64,000 nt of DNA from Akebia trifoliata (Eukaryota; Streptophyta; Magnoliopsida; Ranunculales; Lardizabalaceae): positions 33,435,330 through 33,499,329 of the forward strand of contig CM030706.1 of the NCBI GenBank assembly GCA_017979445.1, written 5' to 3'. Each line of letters starts with the position of its first letter. The stretch's first letter is position 1. Positions 35,755-48,500 of the stretch are shown here, piece by piece. Below the pieces are notes generated by a model. The model was not told where the DNA came from. It saw only the letters and a program-made list of their open reading frames with translations, and did not search any database. Both the position numbers and the translations under genes were made by a program.

Positions 35755-36900
35755 AGTTAGTGATAAGTTTGAAGAGCTTGAATATGATTGATTTTAGGGA
35801 GAAAAATCAAGTATTTTCTATTAAGGTTTGAAGAACAGAGTATTTCAATCATTTCTCAGTAATTTATGAGAGAAGAACCAAGTCAAGGAGGCAATATCAT
35901 TAGTTTAGAAAAATAAGGCATCTCAAATATTCATCAAAATCTACATGAACCTTGACTTTTATCTTCTATAACGGATTAATGCAAAATAATCTCAATAGCC
36001 TTGCTTCAACTTGAAATAAAAGATAAAAAATAAACTTTATTTTTTCTCTTCTTAAAACCTGTCATCATCTTCACCTTTTTGGGTAAAAGTTTTTCCCTTA
36101 GTCTTTAACCTTAAGATTAATGCACTTTAACCTTTCAAGTAGAAAATGAATTTTTTTTTGAATAGAAATTTTAGGACTTTCTATAAGGGATTAAGGAAAT
36201 GTTCAAATGATAGGTGTAAGATGAGGTCAAATATATTTAAAATTAATTACTATAGAGGTTGAAGAGCTTGAAAATGCCCTGTTTTATGAAGAAAATTTAA
36301 GGGTATAAGGTTACAAATAAAGATTGAGGGTATTTAAATTTTTTTTTTTGTTAGTAAAAGAACAAGGCCAAAGGAGGTATCTCTTCAAACTTTGAAAATA
36401 GAGGGGTATCTCAAATATTCACTAATTTGATAGAAGGGTGTCTCAATCATCCAAAAAACTTGGGGGGCAACAAACCAATCAACAGCCATGCCATCAGTCG
36501 AAAAAAAGGGGCATCTCCATCTTTCGATAATTTACTAGATAGGTTGAAGAGCTTGAAAATGCGTGTTTCATGAAGAAAATATAAGGGTTTTTTTGTTTAA
36601 CAAATAAAAATTGGGGGCATTTCAATTTATTTTGGTAGTCTAGAAGAGAAGAACAAGATCAAAGGAGGTATGGCATCAGTTTGAAAATAGAGGCGTATCT
36701 CAAATATTCACTAATTTATTGGAAGGGTGTCTACAAAAAAGTGGGAGTGATCAAAGGGGCATGCCATCAGTTTTGAAAACATGGGTTCAACAAAACTTAC
36801 AAGGGTGCATTGAAATCGTTTAGAATTTTGGGGCGAGGGGGACAAAAAATAGAAATGGGTAGGGAAGGAAGCTCAACACAGTCAAAGGGGTTTCCATCAG
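35755..36900. repeat. Three degenerate ~286-bp tandem units
   Basis: Blocks containing GAAGAGCTTGAAAATG, a run of A/T, then GGAGGTATCTC and CTCAAATATTCACTAATTT recur at about 35770, 36255 and 36541; the last two starts are 286 bp apart. Sub-blocks (AAAGGGGCATGCCATCAG) also recur at 36752 and, diverged, at about 48335. Its origin is unknown to me. Confidence 0.6.
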
Positions 36901-39561
36901 TTTAAAAATACGACAACATCTTCGATAATGATCAGAATATGGAAAATGAGGGGTGCAATTGCCACCTGATCCCTTCCTGGCTCTGTCTGTGTCACTATGA
37001 TCCTATACATAGAGTTTCCATATTGGCATAACAAACACAAAAATTTACATAAGAAAGTTAGATTAGAGGACATGTGTGGTACTCTTAAGTAGGGATAAAA
37101 GTGGTATCGCCAATTGCCTCTTTTGTAGTACAATGGACCGTTTGATTGAGTATGCTTGAGTTTGGAGGAAAATACTGATTAAGGAGTGCCATTCGGTTTG
37201 TTTTGGGGGGCAAATCAAAACCGAACCAACACAGATCGATTTCACTAAGTAAGAACTAGAACCAGAACCAAACCAAAATGCCAATAGATTTGAACCAAAC
37301 CAAACTGAACTAAAGTCGGCTTGGTTCAGTTCAATGAGTTACCAATATCCTGTAAACCTGTTGAAAGCAATAGATTTTTTAATAAAAAATGAATAAATAA
37401 TAAACATGAAATTCCTATAATAAGTCATTAAGCTATCAATAAAAGAATATTATTTCTTTATAAGGGTCGGTTCTCATTTTAGTTTGATTCTCATTTTAAT
37501 TGAGAATCGAACTGAATAGATTGGTTTTCCATTTTCTTAAATCAAAATTAAACCACAATTTATTTCAAATCGAATCAAACCAGCTAAAAACTATCAATTT
37601 GATTTGGTTCTCAGTTTGAACCGGACCAAGTTGCACCACCAGTAAGTATGAAATCTTTTTCCATTACTTTTTCCCACCTTCATTCATTCTTTCTTGTGCT
37701 GTTTTCCATTTCCTCTTCAAACGATTCCCCCCTTCAATCATTTGGGGTGCTCGAGTCCCATCAATGAGGTTCCTAAAGAAAATCACTTAACAGGACGAAA
37801 TGGGAGGAATCAATTGTAGATTCCACATTGGTCAAACTGGTAATTTTTTTGGTATTGTAATACTTGGCTGTAAGTTGACTATAATTATGTGTTTGGATTT
37901 ATCGAACTTGTGAATTATTTGGAAAACTTTTTTTTATTTTATTTTATATTTTATATTTTTAATCAATGATTTTTGTATTTTCACATAAATAATAGATTTT
38001 TATTCGAATTAAAGAAATCCAAACTCTGATATTTGAAATAAAGAAAATGTATGCGATGAACACAACCAAATTCGAAGCAACCAATCCCTGCTTTGTTTAT
38101 TTAAAATATTCTCTAAAACAATTCATATTCTCCAAGTAAACATATATTGGCAAGCATCACCAAGTAAAAGCATTGATTTCAAAGGTAAGAAAATCGTTGT
38201 TGGTGGTGGTTTACAATTGAAACAATTTTCTTTTTATTTCAGAAAAATCGACAAATAACTTGCACATTTTTGGAGGATTATTTGCGTAAATGGGGGTAGC
38301 TCTTAGATTTTCTATATTTATGGCAAGCCTTGGAAACAAGATCACGTATGAGGAAAATCATCAGAGAAACCAAGGGCTGAGTTTTGCACCAATATCATTT
38401 GGGTGTTTTTGGTGTATTGGTTTAATTCATATCAAATGACATCAAAGTTAGCACCACATAAAGGGTTTCAACCTTGGAAGGAGCGACGCAACACAGTCCC
38501 CCAAAACGAAGGAATGAAGGGTATCAAGGTGAAAGAAAACCTCCATAGCTATTATGTGCCTCCACGGATGGCGCCGCAGGGCATGGCTGTGTGCTACAAC
38601 CCCAAGAGATGACAGCTAAAATTTCCACATCAAATTTTTTTAATTTTTAATTTTGTGATTTGATTTGCAGTTTAACTTGCGATTCAACTTCTATAAATTC
38701 TGATAAGAGAAGAGAAAATATATGAATTTCTCTCCATCTCTTGTTTGGATTGTTTAGTGGGGAGAGGAGAAGAGAAAATCGGTGAGTTTTCTTTCTTTCC
38801 AATAGTGGAGAGACACCCTTTTAAAATATTTTATAATTCCAACTCTGCCCCTAATTCTCTTTTAAGACATTTTAACATTTCGAAGTTGTCCCAATTTCTC
38901 TCCTGTTAAACCAAACATGGTGTAAAGAAATTGAGTTTCTGTTCTCTTAATGGGGTTCTCTTCTCTCCACTTCTCTCAATCCAAACAAAGCGTAAAATTG
39001 CACGACTAAAAAGCAACAGCTAAATAAATTGATCAAAATTAGAAAGGGATGATCGGTTTACCTTTAGATAAGGACACCAAAGTTGACAAAATACGATTTT
39101 TGACCATAAACAACATTAAAATTTTCTTCCCTCCCTCGTCATTTTTGATGCTCCTCACACATCTATAGGCTGCATTCTTGAGGTCAACTGATCTTAACAG
39201 CTTCCCGACTCTTCGTTTTCTTCTCGCTTCGCTTGATTGATCTTCTATCTCCATAGATATCTATTAAATATACTTGTCCAGACATGCTATCCTGTTAGCT
39301 AAAGACTGATGGGAAGAAGCTTTTGAGTGCCCATAAATATTAATAGAACTTCAAATTGTGCCAGAACAGTAAAGAAGTGACTAGACCATTCCAGTCTTCA
39401 AGGTGCAATTCCATGTGTAATACCTATCGATTTGAAAAATGAGAAGTGTTACATGACACAAAATGGTGAAGGGGATACTCGAACTAGTTCCATAACAAAT
39501 ATCAATTATCACATTATGTAGTTTTCGTAAATAGCATACCTTTGTTGCATGAATACATTTA
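36900..39561. other. Intergenic spacer, little recognised
   Basis: AT-rich. At 37190-37640, short AACCAAACC/GGTTCAGTT-type repeats in both orientations suggest a decayed fold-back element. A 71-codon open frame on the minus strand (39254-39039) starts 308 bp past the helicase stop; I do not recognise it and treat it as chance or 3' UTR. Confidence 0.35.
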
Positions 39562-42500
39562 TTATTGGGGTTTGCCTTCTTCCAACAACAGATGGATGAT
39601 AGATCTTATAACTTCATTCTCAATAACAGTCCTGATCTGAAATGAACGAAATTTATGCATGATTCCAAGGTTGCAGGATGTTTTATCCATTCAAGTATAG
39701 TCAAAAGACTAAGAAACAGAAGATACTGACAGTTTGAGATTGTGTGGAAAATAAAAGGCTTGAACCCTACTAATACAAGATCCATTGAAGCACATATTAT
39801 AAAAATAATATAAAAAAATCAGTGTAGCAACGACCATGAGGCTATTGTGCAAAAGTTTCTGTAAAACATCAAATTAAGTCAGCATTGTCCATTTGGCAGT
39901 GAAGTTCTTGCGTTTCACAACATATTTGAAAGTCAATTTCTCAAGTGCTAATGTGAAAAGTGGTCTAAACTGTAAAGTAGGGCCGTGAAATGCAATTTAC
40001 TAGTAGGGCAAGGGCATTTATGTTGTGTAAAACAAACCAACAATTAAAACTTCAACCAGAAAGAAGTCTTGGTCATAAAGGAAAGGCACCTTCCCAATGG
40101 TAATATTGTAGGTCGTGCCCGACAATAGTTTCCCACACCCCCCCCAACCCCCCCCCCCCCCCCCCAAAAAAAAAAAAAAAACCTTTGTTAGTATTATTGT
40201 GCCAGTACAACGTCATTTTTTTATCCATGAACTGTGTAAAACTTGATTCCCTGATTCCTATTAGGATAGGTAGGCAGCCCTTTCAAGGTGCAACTAGAAA
40301 TTTATACAAAAAATAACATGACATAAGCAATCATTTTGTAGTTAATTGGTTTTGGCACTCATGAGATGTGTTTTCAAAATATTAAGTGACTTTGGGCCAA
40401 GTTAGCTCCACGGAGGAAACCCAAATGCAGTGGATCCTTGTAAATCTTAACCGGCTGTAGAATGGGAACAAGGGACAACTCATTTTCATGGCCTACACTC
40501 TAACTCAGCATACATCTGTCTATATATGATGTATTGATAAGACAAGAGCACGTTTATATTAATAATGAATTTTAGAGCATATATCACTTGATTTCTAAGA
40601 ATGCTCAGATTGTTGGGGCTTGTTCCCCACCACCTTTTATATTCAGAGAAAGAGAAGAGATTACAGGAATTTACATGAATACCCTCATAACACTAATACA
40701 CCAAAAACAACTAGACATGCACACACAAATTAACATAAGCACCTAACAACACTCCCTCAAGCTGGAGCGTGAATATCAAACGTGCCCAGCTTGATATTGA
40801 CACCCTCAAGGAGCTTAGGTCCGACTGCCTTTGTGAATATATCGGCCAACTGATGAGAGGAAGAGATATGCTGCAAGTTCAGTGATCCATCCAACTTTTT
40901 CACAAACGAGGTGAATATTAACTTCCATATGCTTGATTTGTTCATGCAAAACAGAGTTAGAAACAATCTTCTCGATTGCCTCCTTATCACAATATAGTAG
41001 CATAGATTTCCAAATAGGAGATCCAAATTCACACATGAGTGATCGAAGCCATAGAAGCTCTCATGTGCCATGAGCAATTACTTAATTCAACACTGGAGAG
41101 TGATACCTCTGGTTGTTTTTACTCTTCCATGCAACCAAATTTTCTCCCAGAAAGGCACAATATCCTGATGAGTGTTGACAAATGACGATAGGTGGCAAAT
41201 CTCGCCTACTTTACAGCAGTAAAACTTATGAGATCTAGATGACCATGGGACCAATATAAAAGTGCGCAGCTTAGGCTGGACTTGATATAACAGAGACTGT
41301 GATCAATTGCAACGAAATGAAAAGCTTGAGGAACATTCTTAAACTGATCGATCTTGCTCATAGCAAAGGAAATATCTGGCCATTTGAGTTACATAAATTA
41401 GTCAACCAACAAGTCGTTGATATGCACGTGGATCAGGAAGAAGATTATCTCCACACTCATGTAGAGAGCTCCAAATCCATGGGTGACGTAGCTGGTTTGC
41501 ATCCAATCATACCAGTGTAACATAAAAGATCCAGGGCATATTTCCTTTGCAAGAGAAAAATGTTTTTCCTAGAGCAAGTATTCTCATGCCCATGGAAATA
41601 TTTCAAACTTCCCAAATTGGTGGTACGGGGACCAAACTCTAAAGTTACACTTTCCGGAGTTGTTTGAAGTTTCCTTCGAGAAAAAGTAGTTTCTTCCTTT
41701 ATTAATAGAGTTGGCGAGAGGGTCAATTGGGATTTTGGGTTTAGAAGGCCTTTTAAAGATTGGGAGCTAGAAACTTTAGCAAGATTTACAGATTGTGTGG
41801 ACTCGGCGTGGATGGACTTTGATGTGGGTGACAGACGGGTATGGGTAGGCGCAAAAGATGGTAACTTCACTGTGCGGTCGTTGTATTTAGCTGGAGTTTA
41901 GAGTGACGATTACAGTTTCCCTCACAGCATGATTTGGAGTGCTTCTATCCCTTCCAAGTTTTCGGTGTTCATGTGGCTTGCCACGCTTGGGAGATTGCCA
42001 ACAATTGATCTTCCGAGAAAGAAAGGGTTCTATCTCACCAAATTTTGTTGTTCATGCAAGAAAGACGGAGAATCAGTGAATCATCTTCTTCTTCATTGCA
42101 ATTTCGTGAGTAAGATTTGGAGCCATCTTCTTGTTTTGTTTGATTTGGTGGAGCATCTTCTGTACTCTTGGAAAGACTCGTTAGAAAGTTGGCTGGATTG
42201 GGGAAGGTACTTCCTAAAGGCGAAACGCACACTTTGGGGATTATTAGCTTGAGAGATAAGTTGGAGCATTTGGAAGGAGAGGAACTGTCGTGTGTTTGAC
42301 GGTAAAGAAAAGGTTTTGCAAGATGTGATCGCGGAGATTCTAGCCTTGTTTTTTTTTTTTTTTTTTTTATGTAAAAGATTTAAAGAATTTAGGGTCATTT
42401 TTTTTTTTGTTGAGAATTTCCTTGTGAGGTGGGAGAGGGTTTGTTATCGATATATGGGGTAGTATTTCTTGGTGTTGTTTGCGGTCTTATCCGCTTTTTG

Positions 42501-45500
42501 GTAGGTTTGTTTTCAATATTCTTTTGGCTGGTCTCCTCGACCTCCGTTCTTTTTAATGAAATCGTCTTTACCTATAAAATTAAAAAAAATCCCAAATCAT
42601 TAGCTTCAAATATACGGCTTGATGCCGTTTTCACAAGAGTGATGAAGGACAAGTCATCTCCAGTGAGAATAATGTCAACAGGACCAAGAGAATAGTATGA
42701 CCAATTGAGCCAAAATGGGTGAAGACTGTTTGATCAGATTGGCATCTCTGAAAGTCGATAATAAGTATCACTCCATTGAAATGATGAAACCCAGCACAAG
42801 GTGACTACTTCAAACCACATAAATACTTTACGTTTGCAACCCTTCTTCATTGAGTCCCCCTGAAGTAGGAACCCAGGGGAAGGAATCATATATACTGTTT
42901 CTGTTAGATGCCTGTAAAGAAATGCATTCTTCACATCCAGTTGGTAAAGAAGCCGATAAGCCGTAGTGGAGATAAGAAGATGAATACAAGTCAACTTAGG
43001 CACAAGAGCAAAGGGGGCATCATAGTCAAACCCATAAGTTTGTATAAAACCATGAGCAAGAAGATGGACTTTGTATCAAATAACACTACTGTCAAAGTGA
43101 TGCCTAACAGTAGAGATCCAACAACAATCCATTGTTTTATTCCTAGGGGAAAGATGGACCATATCTCATATCTAATGAATTTGCAAGGTAGCCATTTCTT
43201 CTAGCATAATAATTTTCCAATTAGGATCAGCAAGAGAAACAAAGACCATGTGTGGGATAATCAGAGTCTACAACAGAAAGGAACACTTTGTAGGGAGAAG
43301 AAATAGCCTAATAACAAACATACTTGGCAAAATAGTAAAGAATTGCACAATTGCTAACCCCTTTGCGAATAGCAACAGGCAACCCAAGAACAAAAGTATC
43401 AATAAAAACAATATTGCTAGAAGGAATAAGTGGAGCAATAGGGCTAGAAATACGTATTGGAGTTGCCAGAGTTGAGGAAGGTTGTTGTGGTGTATGAGAG
43501 GAGGAATCGTGCCACTTATGATGAACATAAGTTTGATACTCCTTCAGCAACAAAAGGTCAATGGAATGGGCAAAGGTAAGGATACAAAAGGACCACTTGC
43601 AAAATAAAGAACATTTACAACAAAAAAACGACAAGATATTGGATCATAACATCAATACCCTTTATACATAGCAGAATAACAAACAAAAACACAATGAACC
43701 ACCTTATCATCTAAGTTGTGGCGGTCAGGATGAAGATCTTGAAAAAACATGTACAACCAAATATACGTGGTTCAATGGAAAAGATATGAAGCATGGGATA
43801 AAATGTCTAGAAAGGAGTATGGCCATGAAAATGCAAGGTCACCTTGCATCCTTGAACTAATCATCTTTCGGATAACCTAGCCTCCTTCGTCCCTTGGGAC
43901 CAATGAAGGGAAACATAGGATTATTCAACTGTTGGCCATCGACTACATCTTTTGCCCTGATATTAGGCCCTGGATCATCCTCTGTGGACGAACCTTCTGG
44001 AAGCCCTTATGTTTTCAGAGCCTTGATTGAACTCGGAACTACACTTGTACCAACTTATTTGAGTGTAACTTTAGACACAGAATACTGGGCCCAAACCAGG
44101 CTATCGACAAGTAGATTGCCATTGTATCTGACATCCATAAGGTGTAGGGATACTGGTCTTTTGTAGTTTAATTGATGTGATTTTAGCCAACTGCTGACTG
44201 AGCAACATTTCTGGCCAAAGATAGACAGGTACCTTACTTGGTAAATTGCTAAACCACACAGAATTTACCTAAAAAATTGAGGATAATAACTGGAAGCACC
44301 CCAACAAAAGACCTTGACAGAAAGAATGATATGGTACCAGCTAGCATAGTTGGTAAAGTTATGGGTGACCCTACTAGCACTAAGTTATTAATCTCATTAA
44401 AAATTGGCTTACTGATCTGAAAAAAAACAACAACGAAAGAATGATATGGTGTGTTGTATGTATATATATTTAAGATGTTAAGTTTATAGACCCCAACCCA
44501 TTCCCATTTTGGGGGGAACAGATCTATTAATTCTTTGATTCCATTTAGTAAGAAGGATCTTGAACTAAGAAATAGACCCTATAAGAGAGATGTAGGGAGA
44601 GAAGCTCAAGAGTCATACTTCTAATTTTGTACTTTTACTATAAAATAAGCAGACAATATCCATGATCCGAGCCATTCCTAATTATTGTTGTCTTTAATTT
44701 AGGTTGCATTGTATTAGTGTTTAGTTGACTTACAATCAGCATAGTGCTCTGTACAGTACTTACATCTTATTCAAATGCAAATAACATATAATTCTTGCTC
44801 TCAAATCCAGCATAAGACTTCATTTGCTAACAATGAGGTTTTTTGTTCTTCTAAAGTTAGGATTCCGAAGCATCATCCTTTCAATCTATCAAATCAACTT
44901 AGGACATGAGTGATTTTTTTGAGTGTTGTGTTAGCCGCCTCCGCTCCCGGGTGTCACATGCTCACATATCATGCCCCTGTTTGACCTGTGACCCTCTTAT
45001 ATTCATAGTAGTGCCTCCCCCACCAGATTGATCTTTTGGGGTAAATGGTTTGTCAACATGGTAACAAAGCGCTAGGTTCATATAAGTCACAGGTTTGAAT
45101 CTCCCCGTGGGAATTCTCCACTCTTATGGGTGAGGGGGACTGTTGAGTGTTTCGATATCCATCTCCACTCCTGGGTGTCATGTGCTCACGTATCATACCC
45201 CAGTTTGACCCATGACCATCTTATATTCATAGTTGCGCCTTCCCCATAAGATCAGTCTTTTGGGGTAAAAGGTTTGGCAACACTTTCGTCTTCTTCCATA
45301 TCAAAAGATCCATCAAAGCCCTACGTGGCTCATCCCCACATCAAAAACTAAATGCATCTACATATTCTGAGCCCCTCTAATCATGTCTTTCCACAGCCAA
45401 AAATACAGAACGACATCCTCTTTAGATTAGAAAAATTCTCTCAAACCCAGGAAAAACACAATATAGACTACTGATTTAAGTATGCAAAATTCCATGCTAT

Positions 45501-48500
45501 AAACAATTACTTCAGCAGGAATATTTTCAGGACAAGCACATTAATAAGGATGTCAAATACCTCTGGCTTTCTGATCAGCTCCTGTAGAACAGAATGAAGG
45601 GTTAATCTTAGTTCCTTGAATAGAACAGCAGTTTGGGCAGGAGCTTTCAGTTTTAACCAGCCATCTATTGTGACCAGCCCAGTCTGCAATGAAAACAAAA
45701 TCAAAGCACATGATATTGTCCAATGAATAGCAAATAAGCACAAAATTGACATCAGAAAGAACTTGCACTTTCTTTTCTTTTTGTATAGGTGCTATATACC
45801 ACAAAAAAAAAGTTCTAGATTTTTTTCTCATGATGGAATGTACATCTTTCTGGTCAAGAAATTTTATCGTGGAGAGCTTCAATGCGTGGGTGATAAAAAT
45901 CTGGAATGGAAGGAGGAACAAGGGATATATTCATCTATTTTAAATTAATTATTTGTGAAATAATAATAGAAGTGTCTACTCTAGTATAGGATGTCTGTTT
46001 TTAGAAAAAATGTGTTTCTCCCTTCTATAAAAGGTATATGGGTCTTGAGTGAGTCACTCACTCACTCACTTGAGCTAATGTTGCAAAAGAGTTGGACCAT
46101 CAAGCCAGTCAAGTCTTGATTGCATTCAACACTTCTGATGAATTCATCAGGAATATTTATTTTTTTACTCTATAGAGTAAAAGCAAATGAGAGGAAAAAG
46201 GGGCAACAAGAGAATCAGCAATGAGGATTTGCAGGTGTCACAGAAATGATACAAAGTCTTGTACTGTCTCGGGATAGTCATCTCATTCCAGTAAGGTAAG
46301 GAAGTGATGCATGAGGATAAATATTGTCTCATAACAGAAACCTACAATTTATTACACATAAAAGATAAACAACATAATTAACCCTTTAATATGAAAGAAT
46401 TGAAGGTTCCGTTAAACAACATAACATTCGGTTTGTATTACTGCTATTAATCACAACAGCTGATATAATGGTGTGACATTATAGAGGTAGAACCTGAAAT
46501 TCAATTGGCAATTAATAGCGCGCACAATATTTCTGCGTGTATAGCATCACAATATGAACCAAACATACAACCTTCATTATGAAACGAGTGATCGGCATGC
46601 ATAGCAATGTGTGTACTAAAGCAAATGGTGGAGTACAGCTGGAATACCTGATGTTGAATAATAATGGAACCACCAAATAGCAGTATAGAGTAGGGAGAAA
46701 TGATACTAGTATCTCGTAGAAATACTTTATTGGTTTCAACCTGAGAGTATAAAAAAAAACAAAAAACAAAAATCATATCATCAATATGGAACTTCACAAA
46801 TTAATTTGGTTTATTTTGCGGTCCCTAAGTAGAAAATTAGAACTGATTTTCTAAGAAACCAAGTTGACCATATTTATAGATTATTATGATTCGATTACAA
46901 AAACTTCAACAATTTTGACTATTGTCAAGTAAATGGTCATTAAAGAAAAAGAATTATTGGATATGAAAAGAGTGCATGAAGCACTTGGACTTGAATATAG
47001 AAATGATATTGAAAATGGGATCCTTGAATTTGAAATGGCATATGACAGTGCAGTAATGAAAAGGTATTTCGGGATGAACATTTAGTTACTTTAAGAGTGG
47101 AAGTAACAAAAACCAGATAAACAGTCCTCTACTTAGGAAAAATGAGTGATCAATATGAAAAGAAAGTAAGATTATTCCAGAAGAGAATCTAACAACATAA
47201 GCTAGTAATTTAATGTTTACATTAACAAATGGAAGAAACGGGTGAAAAATAGAAGATGACAAAGAACAGGATGATAGAATCTAAAAAGAGGGATTATATT
47301 TGCAGAATAGCCGTATCTTCGAGGATAAAGTGCGGAATCTGCAAGATATTATCCATCTTGGGTTTGCTGTTTTTTGTGGGGAAAGCCTTTAAGGAGTTCA
47401 GGGGAACTTTTTTTGAATATTTTGTTGTTCATTGGGATATGATCTGTAATCTAGATGCTTCTTAGTTTTTTATCGTTTTTTTGGTTTGTTTTTGTACTTT
47501 AGGGGACTTCTCGTCCCCATTATCAATAAAATTTTCAACTTATCCCCAAAATATATATATATTGACAAAGGAAGAATCATCGACCTTAGAGGCAAATGCA
47601 ACAATTATTTTTTTTATGCAACAAAGACAACTATTATGTGGGATGAAATTCCTAAAATATATTGAAAAAGTAGCAAAAGAAGTTCCTGGGGAATCTATGA
47701 AAAAAAATAAAGACTTAAGAAAACTTGGCAGTGGAATAATGATATGCTTAAAACGTCATAAGTGGGAAAAAAAGGTCTAATAAAAATATTGGCAAATGAC
47801 TATAAAGGAAGAAAACATAGAAAGGTTTGAGACTGCAAAAAGAAATGAAGATAGTGGTATGTAAAGCTAAACGTAAAGCATATAATGATATGTATAACAG
47901 GCTTGGGAAAATAGGGAGAGCAAGAAAGATGTCTAGAAGCTAGCATAAATTAGAAAAAAGAAAACTAAAAGACCACATGTAATGCACTAGGTTTGCAGAA
48001 CTTGTGAACACCCCCCCTCCCCTCCTGAAACACAGATCAAACATGGGGGGAAAACCCAACCAAAAAACCAACAGCATTACAGTGATCATAACACTCTAAA
48101 AACATAAACAGAAGGATGATTTCACAACAGGTCAAAAAATAAAAATGTGCAAAACAGTGAAGAACTGATCATGCTGCAATGATTACGAGAAAATAATTCT
48201 ATTTCTTCACTTGGAGTTTAGATTCATGCATGGGTCAAAATCTCGAATCGAATCGATGTTTCAATTTTTGCAAAAAATGAAACGATACCGAAGCTTTCAT
48301 TTACATTTAAATAAGGGTCCTTCACAGGAGACCATGGTCAAGGGGCATGTCATCACTTTGAAAACACAACAGGGGCGTCTAAAATATTTAGCAAAGCAGG
48401 CCTCATCAAAATGACCAAATCTTCCATAAAAGACAAAGGGCATGAATCGAAACTTTGGGTTTTTAGAGAGATTTCGCAGCCACAGAAAAAAATTAGACAC

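Noticed and set aside
39039..39254. 71-codon minus-strand frame rich in charged residues
   Set aside because: No recognised family, no splice partner, and it sits in the probable 3' region of the helicase gene; not enough to call a gene.
43894..44166. 90-codon plus-strand frame
   Set aside because: No family resemblance and antisense to the copia remnant; likely chance.
45087..45112. tRNA gene
   Set aside because: Only a B-box-like block is present within a TRIM; no cloverleaf or A box at the right spacing.
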